From Azospirillum cavernae (GTDB taxonomy: Bacteria > Pseudomonadota > Alphaproteobacteria > Azospirillales > Azospirillaceae), in contig NZ_QYUL01000004.1 of NCBI RefSeq assembly GCF_003590795.1, positions 248,001-312,000 of the forward strand: a stretch of DNA of 64,000 bases, given 5' to 3'. Shown piece by piece: positions 54,599-62,108 of the stretch. The number at the start of each line of letters is the position of its first letter. Positions within the stretch are counted from its first letter, which is position 1. Under the pieces are notes generated by a model. That model ran no database searches. It was not told the DNA's origin and saw only the letters and a program-made list of their open reading frames with translations. The position numbers were made by a program, and so were the translations under genes.

Positions 54599-55260
54599 TT
54601 GGTCGGTCCCGGCTGGGCGTTGACGGGTGATTTGGGATCGAACAGCAGGGCCATCAGATGCTTGATCTGCGTTTCGCCCAAAATGCCCATGTGACCGGCG
54701 CGCGGCATGTTGGAACAGGCGTTGCTGGCCTTGGCGTTGACGATCTTGGCCCAGGCCGCCTTCAGCGTTTCCTCACCCTGGCCGCGCAGCGCCCCGTACT
54801 GGGTCAGGCTGGGGCCGATGGTGCCATAGGAGATCTCGGTCGGGCTGATCTGGTGGCAGTTGTAGCAATTGCCGCCGTTGGGGGTGTCCGCCTTGTCCGA
54901 CCAGGTGTTGCCGCGCCCGCTCTGCGCCAGCGCCTCGCCCTGTTTCCAGTCGCCCAGCCATTGGCCATCGGACGGCCATTTGACCGTCGCCATGTTGGCG
55001 GCCTCGATCCGCTGGCGCTGGGCGGCGGCGGCGGGACTGGCCGCAAGGACGGGGTTGGAGCAAAAGGCTTGCGTCTCGTCCTGGGTCAAACGGTCGATCG
55101 TGGCGACGCCCTTGCCCTTGAAGCTGGAGGCCAGCATGCGGGAAAAGGCGGCGTCGTCGGCCCCCGGCCCCCAACCCGCTGTTTGCGACAGGACTGTTTG
55201 CGACAGGGCCGGGCCAGCCAGCGCCAGCAGGGCGGCGGCGAGCAGCGCGAAATGTTTCAT
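54595..55260 (-). CDS. soxX: SoxX cytochrome c
   Basis: 221 residues. Signal peptide about 1-20 (LLAAALLALAGPALS). One heme site GGNCYNCHQIS, and Met in PRAGHMGILGETQI as likely distal ligand. Partner of SoxA in the SoxAX enzyme that attaches thiosulfate to SoxY. It begins 13 nt after soxA. The N-terminal extension before the heme (about 100 residues) is typical of the longer SoxX form. Confidence 0.95.
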   Translation of the reverse strand: MKHFALLAAALLALAGPALSQTVLSQTAGWGPGADDAAFSRMLASSFKGKGVATIDRLTQDETQAFCSNPVLAASPAAAAQRQRIEAANMATVKWPSDGQWLGDWKQGEALAQSGRGNTWSDKADTPNGGNCYNCHQISPTEISYGTIGPSLTQYGALRGQGEETLKAAWAKIVNAKASNACSNMPRAGHMGILGETQIKHLMALLFDPKSPVNAQPGPTK

Positions 55261-55273
55261 GGCGGCCTCCCTC

Positions 55274-56086
55274 TCAGCGCTTGATTCCGGGCGTCTTCAT
55301 CGTCGCCCCGTTGGCGGTGGCCGCCATGTACATCGACAACGCGATGGTCGCGTCGGAGGTGTAGACGGGTTCGGGGAAACGCTGCTGGCGGAAGCAGTCG
55401 TTGAGCCGCCATTGCATTGACCACATCTGCCCGGCGCTGACGCGGTAAGCGGGCCAACTGCTCCACCCCGCCGCCGCCCCCTTGGCGCTGGGGATGTAGG
55501 GCAATTCCTGAAGACGGATGCGCGTGCCCTCCTGACCGTGGCAGGTGGCGCAGGCGAAATCATACGGACCGCCCTGATAATTGAACATCCGCTTGCCCAG
55601 CTCGTACATCGCCTGTTCCTTGGGATGCGCGAGCGTCACCGCGATGGGCGCGTCTTTGGATTGGCCGGAGATGTAGGCGGCCAACGCGTTCATCTCCTCC
55701 TTCGGCGGGGCGGTGAAGGACGCCTCGATGTAAGGCTTGGGATCCTTGCCCTGGAGGGTCTGCATGCAGGTCAACAGGCGTGATTCCAGATCCTGGACCC
55801 GGTCGGTGTCCGCGAAATGGCGGGGAAGCTGGGCGTAAGCCCCCTTGACCACGCCGGGGCCAAGGCCAAGGTCGCAGCGCTCCAGCGACGCCGCCTTTGG
55901 CCCGGCGGGCGTCTTCCACAGCTCTTCCCCGCTGGCCTCGTACAGTTCGGCGGGGTTGCCGTCCTGCAAGGCCTCGCGATAGGCCTCAATGCTGTCCTGC
56001 GCCGCGTCCTTTTGGGCGTAGGCCACCGTCACGGCGGCCGCCGACACCGCAAGGAACGCCATGATTCCAACGCTTGCCCGATCCAT
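55274..56086 (-). CDS. soxA: SoxA L-cysteine S-thiosulfotransferase subunit (monoheme form)
   Basis: 270 residues from the ATG at 56086. Signal peptide with VGIMAFLAVSAAAVTVAYAQ. Only one CxxCH is present (FACATCHGQEG). The N-terminal half, which binds a second heme in diheme SoxA, has single Cys at LERCDLGLG and LLTCMQT, which in monoheme forms make a disulfide. The active-site Cys is in WRLNDCFRQQRFPE. It should load thiosulfate onto SoxY with SoxX. Confidence 0.95.
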   Translation of the reverse strand: MDRASVGIMAFLAVSAAAVTVAYAQKDAAQDSIEAYREALQDGNPAELYEASGEELWKTPAGPKAASLERCDLGLGPGVVKGAYAQLPRHFADTDRVQDLESRLLTCMQTLQGKDPKPYIEASFTAPPKEEMNALAAYISGQSKDAPIAVTLAHPKEQAMYELGKRMFNYQGGPYDFACATCHGQEGTRIRLQELPYIPSAKGAAAGWSSWPAYRVSAGQMWSMQWRLNDCFRQQRFPEPVYTSDATIALSMYMAATANGATMKTPGIKR

Positions 56087-56151
56087 CCCTGTTCCCTCCC
56101 GTCCTTGTTCTTGCCTGCCGGACGCGCCCCCGCCTCCGGTTCGCGGAGTCT

Positions 56152-56463
56152 TCAGGTCACGGCGGCTTCGTCGGTGCGGGTGTCGCCCTTGTTGTCGACC
56201 CAGGTGACGGACACCTTGTCGCCCGCCTTGCCGCCCTTCACCTTGAAGGCGAGGTAGGGATTCTTGGAAATCGACGGCCCCCATTGCGCTTGCATCACCA
56301 TCTTGCCGTCGAGCTTGGCGGTCACTTCGTTGATGAACCAGGCGGGGATGACCGCGCCGTTCGCGTCCTTGCGTTGGCCGGTTTCCATCTCGTGGCCCAT
56401 CAGGACCTTGATCTCGGTGACGCCATCCTTGACGGAGGCGCGGATCTTCATCGGACTGCCCAT
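56152..56463 (-). CDS. soxZ: SoxZ sulfur-carrier partner
   Basis: 103 residues, standard size, no signal peptide (exported with SoxY). IKVLMGHEMETGQRKDANG and IPAWFINEVTAKLDGK are typical SoxZ segments. It pairs with SoxY, encoded 25 nt upstream. Confidence 0.97.
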   Translation of the reverse strand: MGSPMKIRASVKDGVTEIKVLMGHEMETGQRKDANGAVIPAWFINEVTAKLDGKMVMQAQWGPSISKNPYLAFKVKGGKAGDKVSVTWVDNKGDTRTDEAAVT

Positions 56464-56488
56464 GCTGATGCTCCTTTTTCCGGTTCGT

Positions 56489-56947
56489 TCAGCCGCCGCA
56501 GCCGCCGAGCGTCACCTTGATTTCCTTGGATGCGGCGTAGAATTTGCCATCCGCCTTGACCAGAACGACGACGTTCGAGGTCTGGCCCATCTTGATGCGC
56601 GCCGTGACCTCCGGGATCGTCTCGGGCGTCAGGTCGAAGGACGCCGCGAGCATGCTGGGATTCTTGTCGACCAGGATGGCGATGCGTTCGGTGTTGGGCA
56701 GCTTGCTGATCGCCTGGATCGGCACCACCGCGCCGTTTTCCGCGATGTCGGAGGCGACGATCTGGACGTCGCCGCTGGTCGCGGGAGTCCCGGCGCCCAG
56801 CGCCTTCAGCGCCTCGTCCATCGTCTTGGCCTCGAAGGCGACCTTGTCCCAATTGGCGAAGGCCATCCTGGGCAAAACAAACCCAGCCGCCGCCAGCGTT
56901 CCCAGGAAGGTCAGGATTTGGCGTCGTTCCATCAGTCTCTGCGTCAT
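56489..56947 (-). CDS. soxY: SoxY sulfur-carrier protein
   Basis: 152 residues. Leader RRQILTFLGTLAAAGFVLP with a twin-arginine-like start. It ends in the swinging-arm motif KVTLGGCGG, whose Cys carries the sulfur intermediates. Start ATG 56947; an internal ATG at 56932 (MERRQIL) is possible. Confidence 0.97.
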   Translation of the reverse strand: MTQRLMERRQILTFLGTLAAAGFVLPRMAFANWDKVAFEAKTMDEALKALGAGTPATSGDVQIVASDIAENGAVVPIQAISKLPNTERIAILVDKNPSMLAASFDLTPETIPEVTARIKMGQTSNVVVLVKADGKFYAASKEIKVTLGGCGG

Positions 56948-56971
56948 GACAGGAGTTCCCTTTCGATCACG

Positions 56972-58021
56972 TCATTTCGTCGGCGCGCCCGCCAGGATCC
57001 AGGCGACCAGGGTCTTCACCTGATCGTCCTTCAGGTCCGGTTGCGGCGGCATCGTCACCGCGCCCCAAACGCCCTCGCCACCGGCCTTGACCTTGGACAT
57101 CAGCGCGTCGGCGCTGTCGCTGCCGCGATAGCGGGCGGCGATTTCGCTGTAGCTTGGCCCGACGACCCGCGTGTCCACCGCGTGGCAGGACAGGCAACCG
57201 GACGCCTCCGCCAGCGTCAGAGCGGGATTGGGTTTGTCGGTCGCCGCCTCGTCCGGGCCGGTGCGTTGGCCGCGCACGGGGCCGAAGATCCGGTTCTGGG
57301 CGGCGAGGTTGCCATGCGCGCCAAGGGCGTGGTCAGGCAGATGGGAGGTCCGTTGAACCGACGGCTTGCAGTTGGTCATGCAGGCCGCGTTGGCTGTGTC
57401 GGGTTTGGCCGCCGGGTTCGGCAAACCGGGGCCGGGCCACAGGGCGTGCGCGGTGGTCATGCCGTCGCGGTTCGGCATCCGCGCCTGGACGTCGCGGATC
57501 GTCGCGTCGGTCAGAACGAAATCGTCGGGCACGATTTCCGCGAGGTTCAGCATGTAGGCGAGCACGGCGTAGACGTCATCGTCGCTCAACGATTTCGGCG
57601 CGTTCCACGGCATGGCCCGGCGGATGTAGTCGTAGAGGGTGGACACGGTGGCGACCTTCATGACGGTCGTCCGCGCCGGAAAATCGGTCCGCTTCAGAGT
57701 GGCGACATGGCCGGATTTGACGTCTTCGGCGGTGGTGCCGCCGATCAACGGGTTGAAAACGCTGTTGCTCTCGCCAAAGGTGCCGTGGCAAGCGCTGCAT
57801 TTCGCCTCCCAAATGTCCATGCCGCGCGACACGCTGCCGGAGCCGGATGGCAGGCCAGTGAAATCGGGGCCGACGTCGATGTCCCACGCCTTCACCTCCG
57901 CCGGAGTGGCCGGACGCCCAACGCCGGGGAAATTGTCGGCCAGAGCCGTTCCGCCAAGGCCAAGGCCAAGCAGGACGCCAAGCGTGGACCCGAGCAGCGC
58001 CGCTTTACAGAATCTGGACAT
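56972..58021 (-). CDS. soxD: SoxD diheme cytochrome c
   Basis: 349 residues. Signal peptide (LLGSTLGVLLGLGLGGTALA). Two heme sites: WEAKCSACHGTFGE and ASGCLSCHAVD, so diheme. Partner of SoxC in sulfane dehydrogenase; passes electrons to the respiratory chain. Its first 17 nt overlap the end of soxC. Extra Cys pair in ACMTNCKPS. Confidence 0.94.
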   Translation of the reverse strand: MSRFCKAALLGSTLGVLLGLGLGGTALADNFPGVGRPATPAEVKAWDIDVGPDFTGLPSGSGSVSRGMDIWEAKCSACHGTFGESNSVFNPLIGGTTAEDVKSGHVATLKRTDFPARTTVMKVATVSTLYDYIRRAMPWNAPKSLSDDDVYAVLAYMLNLAEIVPDDFVLTDATIRDVQARMPNRDGMTTAHALWPGPGLPNPAAKPDTANAACMTNCKPSVQRTSHLPDHALGAHGNLAAQNRIFGPVRGQRTGPDEAATDKPNPALTLAEASGCLSCHAVDTRVVGPSYSEIAARYRGSDSADALMSKVKAGGEGVWGAVTMPPQPDLKDDQVKTLVAWILAGAPTK

Positions 58022-59426
58022 TGCTCACGTCCCCGTTTTCGGCGACCTGCCAAGTCTGGATCGCGTTGTTGTGGTAGATCGACCGCGACCCGCGCGCTGC
58101 GCGCAGTTGGCCGTAACCGGGTTGGACGAAGCCCGTTTCGTCGGTGGCGCGCGATTGCAGCAGCGCCGGTTTTCCATCCCAATTCCAGGGCAGGATGAAG
58201 CGGGTCAGGCATTTGGACAGGACCGGCGTTTGCAACGTCGCCTCGACCCAATTCACGCCGCCATCGACGGAGACGTCCACCCGTTTGACCTTGCCGCGCC
58301 CGGACCAGGCCAGCCCGCTGATGGTGAAATAGCCCTTGTCCACCAGCGTCTGACCGCCCGACGGGGTGGTGATGACCGACTTGCATTCTTGAATCGAGCT
58401 GTATTGCCGGTGCTGGCCGTCGGGCATCAAATCGATGTAATGGACCGCCTCGTCCTTGGTCGCGTAAGGCCGGTCGCCGACCTCGACCCGGCGCAGCCAC
58501 TTCACCCACGAGACGCCTTGCACGCCCGGCACGATGAGGCGCAGCGGGTAGCCGTTCTCGGGCCGCAGCATCTCGCCATTCTGGCCATAGGCGACCAGAA
58601 CCTCGCCGGACAGCACCAGCTCGATCGGGATGGTGCGGGTCATCGACGATCCGTCGCCGCCCTCGGCCAGCACGTATGTCGCGGCCTTCAGGTCGGCGCC
58701 GCAATCCTCCAACAGCGTGCGCAGCGGCACGCCGGTGAACTCGCTGCACGACAGCATGCCATGGGTGTATTGCACGGTGGGAACCGCGACGTTGCCCCAC
58801 TCCATGCCCGTGTTGGCGCCGCACTCGATGAAGTGCATGCGCGACACCGAGGGCAGACGCAGGATGTCGTCCATTGTGTAGACTTTGGGCGTCTTCACAA
58901 ACTCCGGTCGGGCGCCGTCGATCATGAAGCGGTGCCGGGTCGGGTCGATGTCCTGCCAGCCCTGATGGTGCCGCTCAAAATGCAGGCCGGACGGCGTGAT
59001 GATGCCGAACAGCCCCTGCAAGGGCGCGAAGGACACGCTGGCGGCGGCCACTTGGGTCAGTCCGGGGCTTTGCCGACGCGCCAACCCGCGCTCGTGCTTG
59101 GACGGCTGGCCATAGGGGCTGGCCGCCACCGGCTGGCCCAGACTGCTGCCCCAGGGGGTCGGATTCAGAATGTCGGGATCGCCAACGCTGACGGCGGTTG
59201 ACGCGGCGGCGGCCCGACCGCGTGTCCCCACCGCAACGGTCGCGGCGGCGGCGGTCAGAAAGCTGGCGCGCAGAAACGCGCGCCGCCCCTGGCCGACCTG
59301 CCGGATCTCCTCCGGCGTCAGGAAACTCTCGGGCGCCCGCCGCAACCGGCCGGACGAAACATCCGCGCCAGGGGCAAGCGGATCGGTTCGGAGAGTCGCC
59401 TCTCCGTCTGGCCGCAACTTGGTCAT
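58005..59426 (-). CDS. soxC: SoxC molybdoenzyme of sulfane dehydrogenase
   Basis: 473 residues from the ATG at 59426 (AGGA 6 nt upstream). A Tat signal (GRRAFLRASFLTAAAATVA) is placed after about 46 residues. Sulfite-oxidase-type molybdopterin domain with the Mo-binding Cys in HGMLSCSEFTGVPL, and a C-terminal dimerisation domain (VKRVDVSVDGGVNWVEATLQ). SoxCD oxidises the SoxY-bound sulfane and lets thiosulfate be oxidised fully to sulfate. First sox gene after the regulator pair. Confidence 0.95.
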   Translation of the reverse strand: MTKLRPDGEATLRTDPLAPGADVSSGRLRRAPESFLTPEEIRQVGQGRRAFLRASFLTAAAATVAVGTRGRAAAASTAVSVGDPDILNPTPWGSSLGQPVAASPYGQPSKHERGLARRQSPGLTQVAAASVSFAPLQGLFGIITPSGLHFERHHQGWQDIDPTRHRFMIDGARPEFVKTPKVYTMDDILRLPSVSRMHFIECGANTGMEWGNVAVPTVQYTHGMLSCSEFTGVPLRTLLEDCGADLKAATYVLAEGGDGSSMTRTIPIELVLSGEVLVAYGQNGEMLRPENGYPLRLIVPGVQGVSWVKWLRRVEVGDRPYATKDEAVHYIDLMPDGQHRQYSSIQECKSVITTPSGGQTLVDKGYFTISGLAWSGRGKVKRVDVSVDGGVNWVEATLQTPVLSKCLTRFILPWNWDGKPALLQSRATDETGFVQPGYGQLRAARGSRSIYHNNAIQTWQVAENGDVSNVQIL

Positions 59427-59527
59427 GTCGGTCCTGATGTCAGTCCGGCGGGCCGCCGGCGTCTTGTCTGTTGCGAACAGTACGCTGGACAAACAATCAG
59501 CGCTACCGGGTGGATTCCGGTGCTGAC

Positions 59528-59543
59528 CAAGGGTTAACCCTTG
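59528..59543. promoter_or_regulatory. Perfect 16-bp palindrome upstream of soxC
   Basis: CAAGGGTTAACCCTTG reads the same on both strands. It lies 102 nt before the soxC ATG, in the 169-bp gap after the response-regulator gene. A shorter dyad TGTTGCGAACA is at 59469-59479. The long palindrome is the best candidate binding site for the FixJ-like regulator encoded next door. Confidence 0.6.
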
Positions 59544-59595
59544 CCGTCGCGGTCGGGGGAAACAGCCGAGCCGCCCGCGTCAGGCCCGTCCGAGT

Positions 59596-60219
59596 TCAAA
59601 CCCGCTCGCCGGGGGCCAGCATCAGACGCGCCAGTTCGGCGACGGAGCGGGCGGCCATCTTTTCCATCACCATTTGACGGTGGCCTTCCACGGTCTTGAC
59701 GGAGATGGACATCGCCGTCGCGATCTCCTTGTTCTGGCGTCCGTCGAGCACCAGGGTCAACACCTCGCGCTCGCGGCGGCTGAGTTGGGCCAGACGCGCC
59801 TCCACCGCCTCGCGCCCGGCGCTGCGCGCCAGCACGTCGCGGCATTTCCGAATCGCGGCGTTGACCGCGTCGAGCAGCGCTTGGTCCTTCCAAGGCTTCT
59901 CGATGAAATCCTCGGCCCCGCCCTTCAACGCGGCGACGGCCAACGGCACGTCGCCATGGCCGGTGATCATGATGATGGGCCGTTTGCAGCCCCGCTCCTT
60001 CAGATGGCGCAGCAGTTCGATCCCGCTCATGCCCGGCATGCGGACGTCCAGCAGAACGCAGCCCGGACGCAGCGGCGGACGCAGATGGGGCGACCCCAGA
60101 AAGGCCTCGGCGGACGCAAAGCTTTCGCAAGCGATGCCGACCGACCCCAACAGATAGCCGACCGACCCGCGAATCGCCTCGTCATCGTCCACCACCAGAA
60201 CCAAGGGGGCGTCGGTCAT
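59596..60219 (-). CDS. FixJ/TtrR-type response regulator
   Basis: 207 residues. Receiver domain with the acidic pocket VVDDDEAI, phospho-acceptor Asp in CVLLDVRMPGMSG, MITGHGD and Lys in DFIEKPW; C-terminal LuxR-type HTH (LSRREREVLTLVLDGRQNKE, then VKTVEGHRQMVMEKM). Overlaps the kinase gene by ATGA. By context it should switch on the sox genes when the kinase senses a sulfur compound. Confidence 0.93.
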   Translation of the reverse strand: MTDAPLVLVVDDDEAIRGSVGYLLGSVGIACESFASAEAFLGSPHLRPPLRPGCVLLDVRMPGMSGIELLRHLKERGCKRPIIMITGHGDVPLAVAALKGGAEDFIEKPWKDQALLDAVNAAIRKCRDVLARSAGREAVEARLAQLSRREREVLTLVLDGRQNKEIATAMSISVKTVEGHRQMVMEKMAARSVAELARLMLAPGERV

Positions 60220-62030
60220 GCGTGATTCTCCTCAATGGGTGAATTGGCGGGTGAATTGGCGACGGGCGGCAACGTGAAGCGGACGGCCAGACCACGGGGG
60301 GCGGACGGCGCGGCCCAGATGCGCCCGCCATGCCGCTCGACGATGGTGCGGCAGATCGACAGCCCCAACCCCAGCCCGTCGGGCTTGGTGGTGAAGAAGG
60401 GTTCAAACATCCGCGTCCTGGCCTCGTCGGACGCGCCTGACCCGCAATCCCGCATCTCGATCAACACCATGCCGTCGGACAGGGCTGTGCGCACGGCGAT
60501 GGCGCCGCCATCGGCGGACGGCGTCGCGTCAACGGCGTTTTGCAACAGGTTCAACAACACCTGTTGCAGCTCCACCTTGTCGGCCTGCACCGGCGGCAGG
60601 TCCGCCGCCAGTTCGGTGGCGATGGGCCGTTGCAGGTCGGACGGCGCGCCGAACAGCGACAGCGTTTCCGCCACCACGGCGTTGATCGACAGGGTGGAGC
60701 GCTGGGCGCCGCGACGGCTGACGAAGCCACGGGTGCGTTGGATGATCGCGGCGGCCCGTTCGGCCTGCTCAACCACCGACCGCGCCCCGATGCGCAACCG
60801 TTCAAGGTCGGGGGCGGGCGCGTCGAGCAACCGGGTCATGCCACCGGCGAAATTGCCGATGGCCGCCAATGGCTGATTCAATTCATGGGCGATGGTGCTG
60901 GCCATTTCGCCGACGATGCCGAGCCGCGAGAGCTGGTCACGCTCCTCGCGCAGGCGCAGCGCCGTGGCTTCGGCGCGCTCGCGCTCCGCGATCTCATGGA
61001 CCAATTCGGCGGTGCGGCGGCGGACCAGAACCTCGACCCGCGCGGCGTGGATCACCCACCACAGCGCCGCCACGCCCGCCAGCGCCAACCAATGCCAGTT
61101 CCGGCGCAGGATCTCCTCCAGCGTCGGCGGGGTTTTCGGATAGGGACCGATGTGCAGCTTGCGGAACAGCTCATGCACCGTCGTGTAATCGAGCGAGGCG
61201 GTCCAGGCCCGCCCATCGGTCGCCGGCATGGTCAACAGCGCGGCGGCGACCTGCCGGGCAAGGTCGCGCGACGTGTGCGCCAGCCGGGCGAAAGGCCAGT
61301 CGGGGTAAAGCCGCGACGACACCCGGCATGGCGGCGCATCCGCTTGCGGCCCGTCACTTTGCCGCTCCCCAACCACCACAAAGGCGCCGGGCGCGATCCG
61401 GCCCTGCGCCTCCAACTCCTCCAGCAGACAGGCGCGCAACACCCCGGCGTCGGCGGCGCCGTCGCGCACCGCGTCCACCACGCCCTCCATCGGGAAGCCG
61501 ACCGCCACCAGCGCGGCCAAATCCGTGAAGGGATTGACCCCAGCCTCCTCCATCTCGCGCCAGGCGATCTGAAAACCGCCGAAGGCGTCGGTCGAAACCA
61601 CCGCCAACCGCTTGCCCTTCAGGTCGGCGAGCTTGCGAATCGCGGGCTGGTCGGCCCGGCGGATGATGGTGGAGCCGACCGCCGCGATGGGAAACGCTGG
61701 CAAACCGGATTCCAGCGTGGCGATTCGCGTCACCGCGAAACGCGCCTCCAGCGTGACGTAGCTGCCCGGGTTGGTGATGACGAAATCAACCCGCCGGTCG
61801 GCGACCGCCAGCACCATGCCCGGCAGATCGAGCGGCAACGTCACAAACCGACGGTCGGGGATCGCGCGTTCCAGATGGGCGAGCGTCGGCTCCCAGTCGC
61901 GGGCCGCCCGCTCCGACCCCAGATAGGCGAGCACGCCGACGCGCACGGTTTCCGGCTCCGCCCTTGCGGTCGCCGCCCACGCCAATGTCGCGCACAAAAC
62001 AATCAGTCGTCTCAACATGGCGGGCAGCAT
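60216..62030 (-). CDS. TtrS/ThsS-like sensor histidine kinase
   Basis: 604 residues from ATG 62030 (62018 also possible). Signal peptide, then a PhnD-type periplasmic binding domain (about 27-280: VRVGVLAYLGSERAARDWEP; ADLKGKRLAVVSTDAFGGFQ), a membrane segment (WLALAGVAALWWVIHAARVE), coiled coil, HisKA with IVGEMASTIAHELNQPLAAI, and HATPase (LLNLLQNAVDAT; GLGLGLSICRTIVERHGG). This is the architecture of the tetrathionate sensor TtrS and thiosulfate sensor ThsS. Beside sox genes, thiosulfate or tetrathionate is the likely signal (inference). Confidence 0.92.
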   Translation of the reverse strand: MLPAMLRRLIVLCATLAWAATARAEPETVRVGVLAYLGSERAARDWEPTLAHLERAIPDRRFVTLPLDLPGMVLAVADRRVDFVITNPGSYVTLEARFAVTRIATLESGLPAFPIAAVGSTIIRRADQPAIRKLADLKGKRLAVVSTDAFGGFQIAWREMEEAGVNPFTDLAALVAVGFPMEGVVDAVRDGAADAGVLRACLLEELEAQGRIAPGAFVVVGERQSDGPQADAPPCRVSSRLYPDWPFARLAHTSRDLARQVAAALLTMPATDGRAWTASLDYTTVHELFRKLHIGPYPKTPPTLEEILRRNWHWLALAGVAALWWVIHAARVEVLVRRRTAELVHEIAERERAEATALRLREERDQLSRLGIVGEMASTIAHELNQPLAAIGNFAGGMTRLLDAPAPDLERLRIGARSVVEQAERAAAIIQRTRGFVSRRGAQRSTLSINAVVAETLSLFGAPSDLQRPIATELAADLPPVQADKVELQQVLLNLLQNAVDATPSADGGAIAVRTALSDGMVLIEMRDCGSGASDEARTRMFEPFFTTKPDGLGLGLSICRTIVERHGGRIWAAPSAPRGLAVRFTLPPVANSPANSPIEENHA

Positions 62031-62108
62031 AACCCAAACCCGCCGGTCTTTGCCGCCGAATGATCGCCCGGCGTTTGGCATGGGGGATGACGACCGGGGC
62101 GGACGGGG

